This document shows, piece after piece, positions 10,334 to 19,413 of a DNA stretch of 64,000 nucleotides (the first letter of the stretch is position 1; every line of letters starts with the position of its first letter). The notes below the pieces were generated by a model that saw only the letters and a list, made by a program, of their open reading frames with translations, did no database searches and was not told the DNA's origin. Made by a program: the position numbers and the translations under genes. Origin of the DNA: Bradyrhizobium sp. Ai1a-2 (GTDB lineage Bacteria; Pseudomonadota; Alphaproteobacteria; Rhizobiales; Xanthobacteraceae); contig NZ_AUEZ01000003.1 of NCBI RefSeq assembly GCF_000426245.1, positions 153,989-217,988 of the forward strand, read 5' to 3'.

Positions 10334-11083
10334 CTAGGCGGCCTTTTCGGCTTCGAATGTTTGTGGCGGCGACGAACTGTCCGAATGGGGCTCTGTCGCG
10401 ACGCCGCCCGGCGGATTTAAATCGGTCGGCGCGCCTTCCGCCGCCTCGGGTGAGCTGGAGGAGCTCGCTACCTCCGCTGAATCTTCCATAGAACTGAGCG
10501 CGCTCTGCACCTGCGAAATAGCGTCCGCGGACGCTTGCTCGGCCTGCACGTCGGGTGACGCAGCCGTGGCGAGGGGCGCGGCAATCTGCTCTGCAGTCTC
10601 GATATGAGGTGTGATCTCCGGCTGAGCTTCGGCATGGACAGCCGGCGCTGTTTCCGCAACGACAACCTGATCCGCCGCCGTCGTTTCGGGCTCGGCAGAT
10701 GCCGACGTCGCATTCAACTCTGCCGCATTCAACTCTGGTGCAGCCTGCTCGGTCTGCGTCTGCGGTTGAGTGACGGTCTGCAGGCCGAGGTCTGCCGAGA
10801 CATCGCTGATCAGCTTGTCGATCGCGAGCAGCGCCCGGAATTCGGGGACGCTTGCAAGATGTTGCTGACACTTCGCCTTCGCGGCTTCCAATGCTTCAAC
10901 GACTTCCGCAGCCATCGACTGCGCGGCCGCCAGACCCTGCAAGGTATCAGCGACCTGTTGCGTCGAACTTTCCACCAGCAGGAAAGCCGAATACTGCGGA
11001 ACGGCTTTCAGATGCTCGTTGTATTCGTTGCGCACAGAGCGAAGCGAATTCACAATATTACCAAAAGAGACAACTTCAGACAT
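10334..11083 (-). CDS. Helical-repeat protein of unknown function
   Basis: 249-aa protein I do not recognise. The N-terminal 100 residues are helical and contain an internal duplication: HLKAVPQYSAFL (24-35) and HLASVPEFRALL (75-86), 51 residues apart, each followed by a similar helix (TQQVADTL, LISDVSADL). The remaining 150 residues are acidic, Ala/Glu/Pro/Ser-rich and probably disordered, ending QTFEAEKAA. No signal peptide or membrane segment. It has its own terminator. It diverges from the three-gene operon starting at 11308, across a 224-bp AT-rich gap. It has some phasin-like character (Ala-rich helices), but I would not assign that. Confidence 0.8.
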   Translation of the reverse strand: MSEVVSFGNIVNSLRSVRNEYNEHLKAVPQYSAFLLVESSTQQVADTLQGLAAAQSMAAEVVEALEAAKAKCQQHLASVPEFRALLAIDKLISDVSADLGLQTVTQPQTQTEQAAPELNAAELNATSASAEPETTAADQVVVAETAPAVHAEAQPEITPHIETAEQIAAPLATAASPDVQAEQASADAISQVQSALSSMEDSAEVASSSSSPEAAEGAPTDLNPPGGVATEPHSDSSSPPQTFEAEKAA

Positions 11084-11307
11084 TATATCCCCCTCACTCC
11101 CACCGTTGGGATTTCGCGACGCTATTTCAAAATTTTTCTGTATTCAATTTGAAATTGAGATGAATTCGTGTTGTTCTTAATGGGGCAGGCTACCGAACTA
11201 ATCGATTACCTTTTTTCACCGCATTTATCGGCCGTTTTGTCTTGTGATCGTCATACTTGACGTTCGCGGTCCGGTTGTAACGGTATTTTTGTTGGCTCTG
11301 ATCGACC

Positions 11308-12375
11308 GTGGCTGGGGAGACCGTTACACAAGATTCAATCGGCCGCGTCGTATTGAACGCGACGCCGGGAACGGTACTGGTTCTCGCCGGGCTGGACGGA
11401 GCCATGCTCGGCCGTCTGATAGATCAGCTCGAGGCCAAGTCGGATTCTCGTCGTGCGTTGTTCACGCGGCTGTCACGGGCGCAGACGACGGAGGCCGCGG
11501 TTCAACAACTGACGGATCAGCTTGCAGACACTGCACACCGGCTATGGCCCGTTTGGTTCACTGACGTCAGTTTTTCTGGATGCCGATCTGACGCACTGGG
11601 TCAACTCGCCGCATCTGCGATCGTGCGCCGCGCTGCGGCCGATATCCGTGACTTACAGATGACTTGGGCGGAGGCTGCAACCAAACTTGCGTTGGATCAA
11701 AGACGTCCGCTCGTTCGGAACGTGCCTGCCGAGGTCGAAGTGGCGCAGCTTGCGCTCGCGATCAGCCGGCACGGCCTGGCATTGGTCATCGATGCCGAGC
11801 AGGCCTGCGCGGATTCCAACCCTGCCGCCATCGTGTACACGCTGGAATGGATTGCTCAGCTCACCCAATGCGTTGTGGTCGCATTGTTTCGCGCGCTGCC
11901 GCCACATCGACCTCCGTTCGACCGCATCCTCTACGGCGCCCGCGTGCTTGTGGTGGAAGAGCAGGTTGATCAGACAGAGATACCAGCGCCTTCAGCTGAA
12001 ACGGTCTGGCTCGCGCCCTGGATGGGTTCACCACATCCGCTCAGCGAGATCGAGCAGCGCCTTGAGAAAGCACTGCGCGCCGACCAGGAATTGGCGCGCC
12101 TGTTCGATTGCAACCAGTTCATCGAGACCATTCGCGGTTCACGGCCGAAGGTGGATTTCGTCTGGACGCAGGGCCGGATGGTGATCGAGCTGGTTGGCTA
12201 TGGCAGCCACGGCAATCGCACCGCTTTCATCCAGGATCGGAATCGCGACTACGAGCTTACGTTGAGTGGATACACGGTCCTGCGTCTTGCCAACGACGAG
12301 GTTGCGCAGGACGTCGGGAAAGCGGTTGAGAAAATCCGGGACATCGTCCGGCTTTGCCGCGGCCGGATCAAATGA
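11308..12375 (+). CDS. DUF559/Vsr-like PD-(D/E)XK protein, operon gene 1
   Basis: 355-aa protein. The C-terminal about 80 residues look like the DUF559/Vsr restriction-endonuclease fold: VDF with D283, VIELVGYGSH with E294 and H301, an arginine-rich helix (DRNRDYELTLSGY) and VLRLANDEV. The usual acidic residue or Lys two positions after the Glu is Val (E-L-V), so activity may be altered. The N-terminal 250 residues are a separate domain with hydrophobic strands (TVLVLAGLDGAML, LALVIDAEQA) reminiscent of a degenerate P-loop domain, but no Walker A. The GTG start at 11308 has a weak RBS; ATG 11404, with GGACGGAG upstream, is an alternative. Its stop overlaps the next gene by ATGA. Confidence 0.78.
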   Translation: MAGETVTQDSIGRVVLNATPGTVLVLAGLDGAMLGRLIDQLEAKSDSRRALFTRLSRAQTTEAAVQQLTDQLADTAHRLWPVWFTDVSFSGCRSDALGQLAASAIVRRAAADIRDLQMTWAEAATKLALDQRRPLVRNVPAEVEVAQLALAISRHGLALVIDAEQACADSNPAAIVYTLEWIAQLTQCVVVALFRALPPHRPPFDRILYGARVLVVEEQVDQTEIPAPSAETVWLAPWMGSPHPLSEIEQRLEKALRADQELARLFDCNQFIETIRGSRPKVDFVWTQGRMVIELVGYGSHGNRTAFIQDRNRDYELTLSGYTVLRLANDEVAQDVGKAVEKIRDIVRLCRGRIK

Positions 12376-13106
12376 GCGAGGCAGCAGTGGCGAAGAAAAA
12401 TAAACCGACTAATCAGGTAGAAAAAGACCGAGGCGTCGCGACCAAACATCCGCCCAGGACCCGCGAACAGAAGAATGCGGAGAAACAGGCGCTTGCGATG
12501 TGGGCGTTGTTGGGGGAGGGCGGCGAGGCCTATGGCGGAAAATTGAAGCCAGAGATCAAAAAAGCCGAGCGCGAAGCGCTCTTGAAGCTGGGTTTGATCC
12601 ACAAAACAAAACAAAAAAACGGGGCGATTTGGCTCAGCACCACTGACAAGGGCTGGGATTGGGCTGAGCAGCACCTGAATGAACCATTACCGGAAAAAAA
12701 CTTTGGCGGTACCTTCGTACTTCGAGCATGGCTTACACGCCTATCTCATTTTTTGCAGGTACGTGGCTTTCGTCTGTCTGATTTATTCCTCGATCAATCC
12801 GTTCCGTCTCCCGACAAACCGGCTGCACAACACCCGCCGGAACATGCCGAGCTGCGCGAGCGTATTCGGGCGGCGTATCAGGAGGTTGCAGGAGGTTTTG
12901 ATCGTCGCCTGCTGCTCCGCGACCTGCGCCCGCGTCTTGCTGACCTCGACCGCCAACAGGTGGACTCTGCACTGATGCAGATGGTCCGCGACGGCGAGGC
13001 ATCATTGATGCAGCTCGACTATCGCCCCGACGTCACAGACGAGGACCGCGCCGCTTCGCTGCAGATTGGCAACGAACCCAGGCATATCATCTGGATATCA
13101 GCGTAA
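12372..13106 (+). CDS. Winged-helix protein, operon gene 2
   Basis: 244-aa soluble protein, start fixed by the ATGA overlap with gene 1. A Lys-rich N-terminus (residues 1-35) precedes a winged-helix-like segment: LAMWALLGEGGEAYGG, EREALLKLGLI, NGAIWLSTTDKGWDW. A second helical/wing segment lies at about 150-244 (RERIRAAYQEVAG, LLLRDLRPRLADLDRQQVDSALMQM, RHIIWI). Two wHTH units suggest a DNA- or partner-binding adaptor. The stop TAA shares one base with the ATG of gene 3 (TAATG), so translation is probably coupled. Function unknown. The DNA around 12590-12780 is visibly AT-richer than the core genes. Confidence 0.78.
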   Translation: MSEAAVAKKNKPTNQVEKDRGVATKHPPRTREQKNAEKQALAMWALLGEGGEAYGGKLKPEIKKAEREALLKLGLIHKTKQKNGAIWLSTTDKGWDWAEQHLNEPLPEKNFGGTFVLRAWLTRLSHFLQVRGFRLSDLFLDQSVPSPDKPAAQHPPEHAELRERIRAAYQEVAGGFDRRLLLRDLRPRLADLDRQQVDSALMQMVRDGEASLMQLDYRPDVTDEDRAASLQIGNEPRHIIWISA

Positions 13107-16100
13107 TGACCGAATTAGATATTTTGCGTGAAGTCGATTTCAACTGGACGCGTCAGTTGCGAAGCGTCTGGCGCGATCAACATTATAGCGTGCCGCTTCA
13201 CCAGGACGTCCTTGAGGACGTCATGACGTATTTTCTCAAGGGCACGCGCGATCCGGAACCCGAGAACGAACCGGTTGGACGTGTCATCCTCGGCGCGGCA
13301 GGGCACGGCAAGACCCATCTCATCGGGGAACTCAGACGGCGGGTTTGGGCGGGGGACAATACATTCATTCTGATCGATCTTGTTGGCGTTACGGATTTTT
13401 GGGCATCGGCGGCACTCGGCTTTCTCAACTCACTTCAGATCAAGGTCGATGAGCGTCAGACGCAATATCATCGGCTTATGCACAAGCTCACCTCGTTCCT
13501 GAAGGTGCAGTCGCAATTGAGTGCGATCGCCGCGCGCTACAGAGGGCGGCCACGCGAGTTGATACCTGAGTTAGTCAAGACGTTCATCACAGCGCTCACT
13601 CAAACAGATCGACCGAAAGCGCTGCAGCATAGCGATGTTGTACGCGCGCTCGTGCTGTTGATCTCCGACGACCTGGAATGCGCCAGCATTGCCCATGCCT
13701 GGTTGCAAGGTATGGAATTGGACGCAGCAGATCTACGTGACCTTGGTTTTGTGGCGCTGCGTAAGCCGGCAATTGAAATCGTGCGTGGCATTTCATGGCT
13801 GTTGAGCCTTGTTGGGCCAACGATGATCGCGATCGATCAGATCGATGCAATCGTCAGCCAAGCGCATCTCGAAAGGCCGCAATCGTATGCGACCTCCGGC
13901 GACGAGCAATTGGAGACTCAATCGATCATCGAAAAGCTGGTTGAAGGGTTGATGGGCCTTCACGACGTAAAGCAGCGAGCCGTAACGGTCATTTCGAGCC
14001 TCGACGTGTCCTGGGAGGTGCTGAAGGCACGCGCGACCGTCGCGGTGGACGCACGCTATCGTTCGCCAACCCGTCTTAACGCGCTGTCGCAGCCCCAGGT
14101 GGCGCAGATGCTGGTCGCCGCTCGCCTGATGCCTGTTTACGCGACCGCGGGTTTTTCGCCTCCCTCCGAAACCTGGCCGTTTGCGCCCGAAGCATTCGAG
14201 ACGGCGATAGGATTCTCTCCGCGCCAATTGCTAAGAGCGTGCGAAGATCATCGGCGGCGCTGTATCGCCGCGGGCAAAGTGGTGATCTGCAAGACTTTCA
14301 GCAACACGGAGCCGCTGCCATCACTGAAGTTGCATCTCGGTCTACAGGACGTGTTTGGGCGGGAACAGCGCGCCGCAGTGGTCGCGCCCTTGCTCGATCC
14401 AGACAACGAAGAGCGGTTGGCGGCCGTTCTGGCGGAAATGCTGAATATCTATGCCAGGCAGCTCGAGCTTCCAGACGATATCGATGTCGTCTCGCAACGG
14501 GATCCCGACCAGCGCCGGCCGTCGCTGCACGGACGACTGACGTTCACCTTCCGCAGTGAGGCTGACCGCGAACAGCACTACTGTTTTCGGATCATTTCGC
14601 ACGCAAACGCCATCGCATTCCAAGGCCGCCTGCGTGCGGCAATGACAGCTTCCGGCGTCGATCGAGCACTTGGGTTTAGGCATCTGTTTATTCTGCGCAA
14701 GAATGCGGCTCCAAGCGGCGCGAAAACCAAGCAGCTGGTCGAAAAGTTTGAACAGGCCGGCGGCAAGTTCGTCGCTCTCAGCGACGACGATCTGCGGACC
14801 TTCATGGCGCTCAACGCCATGGCGGAGCGAAAGCCGGAGGGGTTCGATGCCTGGCTACGCGAGAGCAAGCCATTGTTCGAGACGTCACTGTTCCGTGCGG
14901 CAGGCCTTGCGCCGCCTGCGTTCCTGCCGTCTGCGCCACCGCCAAGCGCGCCTACTCCGCCGTCGCCGTCGCCCAAGCCAATGCTGGGACCAACAGCATC
15001 GACCAATCCTCCCGGGCCGGAGCCGCAACAGACCGCCGCCCGGCGCGATATCCCGCTCGGCCATCGCTACGACCGTGGCACCGCTGGCACGCCCGCGAAG
15101 CTCGCGGCCGATCTCCTGCCGCGGCACGTTGCGATCCTGGCCGGTACCGGCTCTGGGAAGACCGTCCTGCTGCGCCGCATCATTGAGGAAGCCGCGCTGC
15201 TGGGTATTCCTGCAATCGTGCTCGACACCAACAACGACCTTGCGCGACTGGGCGACCAATGGCCCGCGCCGCCGGATGGCTGGACCGAGGAGGACGCAGG
15301 CAAAGCCGCCAGGTACGGGCGTGACGTCGATGTCACGATCTGGACGCCCGGCCGCAACGCCGGCCGTCCGATGTCGCTGGCGCTGTTGCCGGACTTCGCC
15401 GGTCTTGGTGACGACGAGGACGAGCGCACCCAGGCGATCGAGATGGCGCGTGCGACGCTGGCGCCGTTCATCGGGGCGAGAGGGGCGAACGCGCAATTGA
15501 AGGAGGGGGTTTTGGCGGATGCCCTGCGGACGTTCGCGAGGGAAGGCGGCGGAAGCCTGGAGCGGTTGATCGACACCTTGTCGGAGCTTCCCGAGGAGGT
15601 CAGCCAGATCGACGGCGCGCCAAGGCTCGCGGCCGGTATGGCGAATTTGTTGCGGGCAGCAATTGCGACCAATCCGCTATTGCAATCGCGCGGCGTCCCG
15701 CTCGATCCCGAAATCCTGTTTGGCACTGATCCGGGCAGCATCAGGATCTCCGTCATTAACTTCTCGGGACTGGCGAGCGACGAGGCCAAGCAGTCGTTTG
15801 TCAATCAGTTGCAGATGTCGCTGTTCACCTGGATCAAGCGTCATCCGAGCCCGACCGGCCGGCTATTGGTGCTCGACGAAGCGCAGAACTTTGCGCCCTC
15901 GCAGAAGACGACGCCCTGCAAGGAAAGCACGCTGGCGCTCGCGGCCCAGGCCCGCAAATACGGATTGGGGATGATCTTTGCGACGCAGACGCCTACCGGC
16001 ATCGACAACAAGATCGTCTCGAACTGCACCACTCATTTCTATGGTCGCATGAGTTCGCCGGCGACGATCGCGGCTACTCGCGGCCTCCTCGAAGCAAAAG

Positions 16101-16270
16101 GGGGCGGCGGCGGGGAGGACGTGGCGCGATTGATCCGCGGGGAATTCTATTTTTCGACCGAGGCGGTTCCGCGCCCGATGCGCATTCGCACGCCTATCTG
16201 CCTGACATGGCATCCGGCCAATCCGCTCACGGCGGCGGAGGTCGTGGACAGAGCGCGGCGGGGGGAATGA
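13106..16270 (+). CDS. Dual P-loop ATPase (AAA/STAND-like plus HerA/DUF87-like), operon gene 3
   Basis: 1054 aa. Residues about 50-390 form an AAA/STAND-like NTPase: Walker A GAAGHGKT (63-70), Walker B MIAIDQID (D244), sensor-like VISSLD and a helical lid (FSPRQLLRACEDH). Residues about 395-600 form an unassigned domain (HGRLTFTF, GGKFVALSDDDL). A Pro/Ser-rich linker (about 610-645) leads to a HerA/FtsK-type motor: RHVAILAGTGSGKTVLLRR (Walker A about 680-687), long catalytic core, Walker B LLVLDEAQNF (about 920), and an FATQTP sensor. HerA motors pump or translocate DNA, often with nucleases. With genes 1 and 2 this looks like a nuclease-motor complex; a defence role is inference. Confidence 0.88.
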   Translation: MTELDILREVDFNWTRQLRSVWRDQHYSVPLHQDVLEDVMTYFLKGTRDPEPENEPVGRVILGAAGHGKTHLIGELRRRVWAGDNTFILIDLVGVTDFWASAALGFLNSLQIKVDERQTQYHRLMHKLTSFLKVQSQLSAIAARYRGRPRELIPELVKTFITALTQTDRPKALQHSDVVRALVLLISDDLECASIAHAWLQGMELDAADLRDLGFVALRKPAIEIVRGISWLLSLVGPTMIAIDQIDAIVSQAHLERPQSYATSGDEQLETQSIIEKLVEGLMGLHDVKQRAVTVISSLDVSWEVLKARATVAVDARYRSPTRLNALSQPQVAQMLVAARLMPVYATAGFSPPSETWPFAPEAFETAIGFSPRQLLRACEDHRRRCIAAGKVVICKTFSNTEPLPSLKLHLGLQDVFGREQRAAVVAPLLDPDNEERLAAVLAEMLNIYARQLELPDDIDVVSQRDPDQRRPSLHGRLTFTFRSEADREQHYCFRIISHANAIAFQGRLRAAMTASGVDRALGFRHLFILRKNAAPSGAKTKQLVEKFEQAGGKFVALSDDDLRTFMALNAMAERKPEGFDAWLRESKPLFETSLFRAAGLAPPAFLPSAPPPSAPTPPSPSPKPMLGPTASTNPPGPEPQQTAARRDIPLGHRYDRGTAGTPAKLAADLLPRHVAILAGTGSGKTVLLRRIIEEAALLGIPAIVLDTNNDLARLGDQWPAPPDGWTEEDAGKAARYGRDVDVTIWTPGRNAGRPMSLALLPDFAGLGDDEDERTQAIEMARATLAPFIGARGANAQLKEGVLADALRTFAREGGGSLERLIDTLSELPEEVSQIDGAPRLAAGMANLLRAAIATNPLLQSRGVPLDPEILFGTDPGSIRISVINFSGLASDEAKQSFVNQLQMSLFTWIKRHPSPTGRLLVLDEAQNFAPSQKTTPCKESTLALAAQARKYGLGMIFATQTPTGIDNKIVSNCTTHFYGRMSSPATIAATRGLLEAKGGGGGEDVARLIRGEFYFSTEAVPRPMRIRTPICLTWHPANPLTAAEVVDRARRGE

Positions 16271-16378
16271 GCTAGAGCGTTTTCGAGCGAAGTGGATACC
16301 GGTTCGCGTAAAGAAAACGCGTCAAAACAAGAATCTAGAGCTTCGGTTCTGATTCAATCAGAACCGAAAATGCTCTAG
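16271..16378. repeat. Dispersed palindromic intergenic element
   Basis: Two hairpins. The first pairs GCGTTTTC (16277-16284) with GAAAACGC (16313-16320). The second is a 13-bp perfect stem, TTCGGTTCTGATT / AATCAGAACCGAA (16342-16368), set within outer arms CTAGAGC (16335-16341) and GCTCTAG (16372-16378). This pattern is a repeat family I recognise between genes in Bradyrhizobium and relatives. It separates the ATPase operon from the convergent nitrile hydratase operon and could end transcription from both sides. Confidence 0.8.
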
Positions 16379-16402
16379 GGGCGGCCGGCTGGCCGCCCGA
16401 CG

Positions 16403-16783
16403 CTAACCGGCAAAATCCTCCGGCCGCAGTTCGATCGGCTTGCCGTGCGGGGTGCGGTCGGCGGCGTGATCCCAGGCGTCGCGGTAGTGGTGCAGAGCCT
16501 CGGCAGTGGCGACGCCTTTTTCGGCGACGAGCTGTTCCAGCGTCGCGAGCCAGTGGCGGTAATAGGTCTCGCCGGTGTCGGGATCACCATCTGCCTGCGC
16601 GCGCTTGATCTGGTCGGCCAGGGCTGCGGCCCATTCGTTCCAGGTGAACAGGCCGCGCTCATGCAATGTCAGCGCCATCGCAAACGCCTGCGCTTCCCAG
16701 GGTTCGCGGAACACCGGGCCTTCATCGTCGCGCGGGATGCTCGATACGGCGGCGGTGGCGCGCGCGGCTGCGGCGCTGTCCAT
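16403..16783 (-). CDS. Nitrile hydratase accessory/activator protein
   Basis: 126-aa protein of the family encoded next to nitrile hydratase subunits; it is thought to help metal insertion and maturation. Related to the N-terminal part of the beta subunit: VFREPWEAQAFAMALTLHERGLFTWNEWA and YYRHWLATLEQLVAEKG. Start ATG 16783 shares one base with the beta-subunit stop (TGATG), so translation is coupled. Third and last gene of the operon. Confidence 0.9.
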   Translation of the reverse strand: MDSAAAARATAAVSSIPRDDEGPVFREPWEAQAFAMALTLHERGLFTWNEWAAALADQIKRAQADGDPDTGETYYRHWLATLEQLVAEKGVATAEALHHYRDAWDHAADRTPHGKPIELRPEDFAG

Positions 16784-17442
16784 CAGGCGCGCTCCAGATA
16801 TGGCTCGAAGGCGTCGACCGAAATCTTGACGGTCGGATCCGAATCCGCTCCCCACAATTCGGTTCCGTCGAACACTACCGTGTAGAGCCACTGCGGGTTC
16901 TCGCCGGCTTCTACTGCAGCGGAGTCTGGAAATACGTGACAGCCATGGTCGCGCTCGACCACGCCGACATGGCCGCGCACATAGCGGGGCAGCCGGGTGT
17001 GCGTGAGCGGGTGGATGTTCTTCGCGCGCACCTTGTCGCCCGGCTTGAACTTTGCCGGCGCTGGCGCCGTGCGGCCGAACCTGCCGCGCACCATCACGCG
17101 TTCGACGTCATCGAGCCCGAACTTGCCGTGCTTGAGCGGTTTCGGCGGCTGCACCGCATGGCCAGTTACGACTTCTTCTTGCGCAATGAACCCCTTGTCC
17201 AGCAACAGGTCCTCGAGCCCCAGCAGCCACTTCTTGTAGTAGCAGCTCGCGAGATAGATGTGCGGCGGCAAAGACTCGCGATAAAAGCGCGAGATGTCGA
17301 TGTTGTAGGCGCCGGCAGCGCCCATCGCGCGCACCATCGCCATCACCCGTGCTTCCCACTCGGCATGGAACATCGGTTCGTTCGGCTCGGGCTCGACCTT
17401 GCCGAACCCGTCCATGCCGCCCATGTCGTGCACGCCGTTCAT
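16783..17442 (-). CDS. nthB: Nitrile hydratase subunit beta
   Basis: 219 aa. Beta chain of nitrile hydratase (nitrile + water to amide). Starts [14 protein letters not shown], the conserved family N-terminus. Further motifs: [33 protein letters not shown], and the C-terminal barrel with [24 protein letters not shown] and [17 protein letters not shown] 17442 overlaps the alpha-subunit stop by ATGA. The upstream in-frame extension has no family similarity. Confidence 0.95.
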   Translation of the reverse strand: MNGVHDMGGMDGFGKVEPEPNEPMFHAEWEARVMAMVRAMGAAGAYNIDISRFYRESLPPHIYLASCYYKKWLLGLEDLLLDKGFIAQEEVVTGHAVQPPKPLKHGKFGLDDVERVMVRGRFGRTAPAPAKFKPGDKVRAKNIHPLTHTRLPRYVRGHVGVVERDHGCHVFPDSAAVEAGENPQWLYTVVFDGTELWGADSDPTVKISVDAFEPYLERA

Positions 17443-18065
17443 GACGGCGCTCCCGGCCGGTTCGGAAATCCGGTGCCGATCATGGAGTCGCGCGTCACGA
17501 GGTCCGCAAGCTGCGCCTCGCTCCACCCCTCAGTGCCGTCGGGCCGCATCGGCAGCACGAGGAAGCGCGTCTCGGCTGTCGAGTCCCAGACCCGGATTTC
17601 GGTCTCCTTCGGCAAGGTCACGCCGAAATCGGCGAGCACGCCCCGCGGGTCTTTCACCGCACGCGAGCGGTAGGGCGCGGCCTTGTACCAGACCGGCGGC
17701 AGACCGAGCATCTCCCAGGGGTAGCAGGAGCACAGGGTGCACACGACCATGTTGTGGCGCGCCGGCGTGTTCTCGACGACCACGAGATGGTCGCCGACGC
17801 GGCTGACATGACCGAGCGAGCCGACGGCCTTGGTGCCGTCCTCCAGCAGCGCCTTCTTGAAGGCAGGATCCGTCCAGGCCCTGGCGACGACCTGCGCGCC
17901 GTTATGCGGGCCGATCCGGGTCTCGTAGGCCTGGATGATGGCGTCGAGCGCGGCCGGCTCGACATAGCCCTTCTCGGTCAGGATCGTCTCGAGCGCGCGC
18001 ACGCGCAGCTCGGTCTCCGACAGTTCCGAATGGTCGTGGTCGTGATGATGATCGTGATCGCTCAT
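17439..18065 (-). CDS. nthA: Nitrile hydratase subunit alpha, cobalt type
   Basis: 208-aa catalytic subunit. The metal motif is VCTLCSCY with C109, C112 and C114. Thr after the first Cys and the trailing Tyr are features of cobalt enzymes; iron enzymes carry Ser and Thr. [22 protein letters not shown] is the following conserved strand. The protein opens with a His/Asp run ([13 protein letters not shown]), which could bind Co2+. First gene of the alpha-beta-accessory operon. No amidase gene is nearby, although it would be needed to use the amide. Diverges from a crotonase gene, with 80 bp between starts. Confidence 0.95.
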   Translation of the reverse strand: MSDHDHHHDHDHSELSETELRVRALETILTEKGYVEPAALDAIIQAYETRIGPHNGAQVVARAWTDPAFKKALLEDGTKAVGSLGHVSRVGDHLVVVENTPARHNMVVCTLCSCYPWEMLGLPPVWYKAAPYRSRAVKDPRGVLADFGVTLPKETEIRVWDSTAETRFLVLPMRPDGTEGWSEAQLADLVTRDSMIGTGFPNRPGAPS

Positions 18066-18145
18066 GGCGTGAAGATAGGCGAAAAAAGCCGACTCTGTCG
18101 AGGCGTGGATTCTGCTAGCATTTCCGCCATGACAGGGAGGCAATC

Positions 18146-18952
18146 GTGGCTGAATACATAAAAATCGAAAAAGGCCTGGGTCCGGAAGGCCGCGTCGCGG
18201 TCGTGCGCTTTGACCGGGGCGACGGAATCAATGCGCTGTCACCGGAGGCGCTTCGCCAGCTCACCGATGCCGCGCGCAGCTTCGAGGATGATGGCGCGAC
18301 GTCCGTCGTCGTGCTCACCGGCGGCGCAAAATCCTTTAGCGCCGGCTTCGACCTCAAGGATGCCGAAGGTCGTTCGCGCCGCAGCATGGACATGGGCACG
18401 CTGCGCCGCCACCTGAAACTGGGGCCGCGGCTGTCGCGGGCCTGGCAGGACATGGAACAGGTCACGATCGGCGCGATCGAGGGCTTTTGCATCGGCGGTG
18501 GGGTGGCGCTGGCGGTCGCGCTCGATTTCCGCGTGATGGCGCGCGACGCCCATATGCGCGTGCCCGAGATCGGGCTCGGCATGAACATGAGCTGGCAGAG
18601 CGTGCCGCGCATGCTGCACCTGATGGGACCGGCACGGACCAAGCAGGCCGTGATCCTCGCGGACGAGCGCATCTCGGCCGCAGAGGCCTATGAATGGGGA
18701 TTGGTGGAGCAGGTGGCCGATCCGGGCAAGGCGTTTGAGGCCGCCATGGCGCTCGCGACAAAGGTCGCCGCGCAGCCGCCGATCTCGGTTGCTATGACGA
18801 AGCTCACGGTCAACCGCCTCGCGCACGCGCTCGATGATCTGGCTAGCCACATGGACGTCGATCAGTTCGCGCTGGCAAGTCTGACCGAGGATCATAAGGA
18901 GGGTGTCGCGGCATTCCTGGAACGGCGGAAGCCGCGATTCAGGGGACGATAG
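18146..18952 (+). CDS. Enoyl-CoA hydratase/isomerase (crotonase) family protein
   Basis: 268 aa, GTG start at 18146 with GGGAGG 6 nt upstream. Crotonase fold: oxyanion-hole segment [10 protein letters not shown], second oxyanion strand [21 protein letters not shown], the MRVPEIGLG segment and a helical C-terminus ([17 protein letters not shown]). It hydrates or isomerises an acyl-CoA; the substrate cannot be read from sequence. It diverges from nitrile hydratase and shares the promoter gap, so the two may be co-regulated, but no pathway link is evident. Confidence 0.88.
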   Translation: MAEYIKIEKGLGPEGRVAVVRFDRGDGINALSPEALRQLTDAARSFEDDGATSVVVLTGGAKSFSAGFDLKDAEGRSRRSMDMGTLRRHLKLGPRLSRAWQDMEQVTIGAIEGFCIGGGVALAVALDFRVMARDAHMRVPEIGLGMNMSWQSVPRMLHLMGPARTKQAVILADERISAAEAYEWGLVEQVADPGKAFEAAMALATKVAAQPPISVAMTKLTVNRLAHALDDLASHMDVDQFALASLTEDHKEGVAAFLERRKPRFRGR

Positions 18953-18954
18953 CG

Positions 18955-19296
18955 CTATCGTCGTGACCCCGTCGTGGCGTGCACGTCAGCGGCCATTTCG
19001 AGGCAGGTCTGGAGCTCGACATAGCTCGGCGTGCTATCGATGCTGGACTCGCCGATGCATGACGCTTTGTCTTTCGCCGTGAACTTGCTCCATTGCCCGG
19101 CCAACTGCGTTCGGGCCTGCTCCTCGGCCTTCGTACATGACGCCAGGGTCTCTCCGATCCCTACCGTCTCGGCCGTCTCTGCCTTGCAGATCCGGGCGAT
19201 GTCAAACTTCGGCACGGCGTCCGCTGCGTGCACGTCATGAGATGAAGTGATTAAAACTACCGCGCCGAGTGCGGCAAAAACGATGAATCTTCGCAT
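18955..19296 (-). CDS. Small secreted Cys-containing protein
   Basis: 113 aa, ATG 19296 with GGAGG upstream. The N-terminus MRRFIVFAALGAVVLITSS is a signal peptide with probable cleavage after VHAA. The mature part is about 90 residues with four Cys (IC, SC, SC, TC) that could form two disulfides, and a QARTQLAGQWSKF helix. I know no function. It ends 2 bp after the convergent crotonase gene. Confidence 0.75.
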   Translation of the reverse strand: MRRFIVFAALGAVVLITSSHDVHAADAVPKFDIARICKAETAETVGIGETLASCTKAEEQARTQLAGQWSKFTAKDKASCIGESSIDSTPSYVELQTCLEMAADVHATTGSRR

Positions 19297-19413
19297 GTTC
19301 GACCTCCGGTCGCACCGATTATCATTAGACAAGCTCGTTCGATTTTGACGAAGATCAAGCCGGAGGCCGAGCACGTGAACGTGATCATGCGCAGCGCTCG
19401 AGCATGAAACGCT

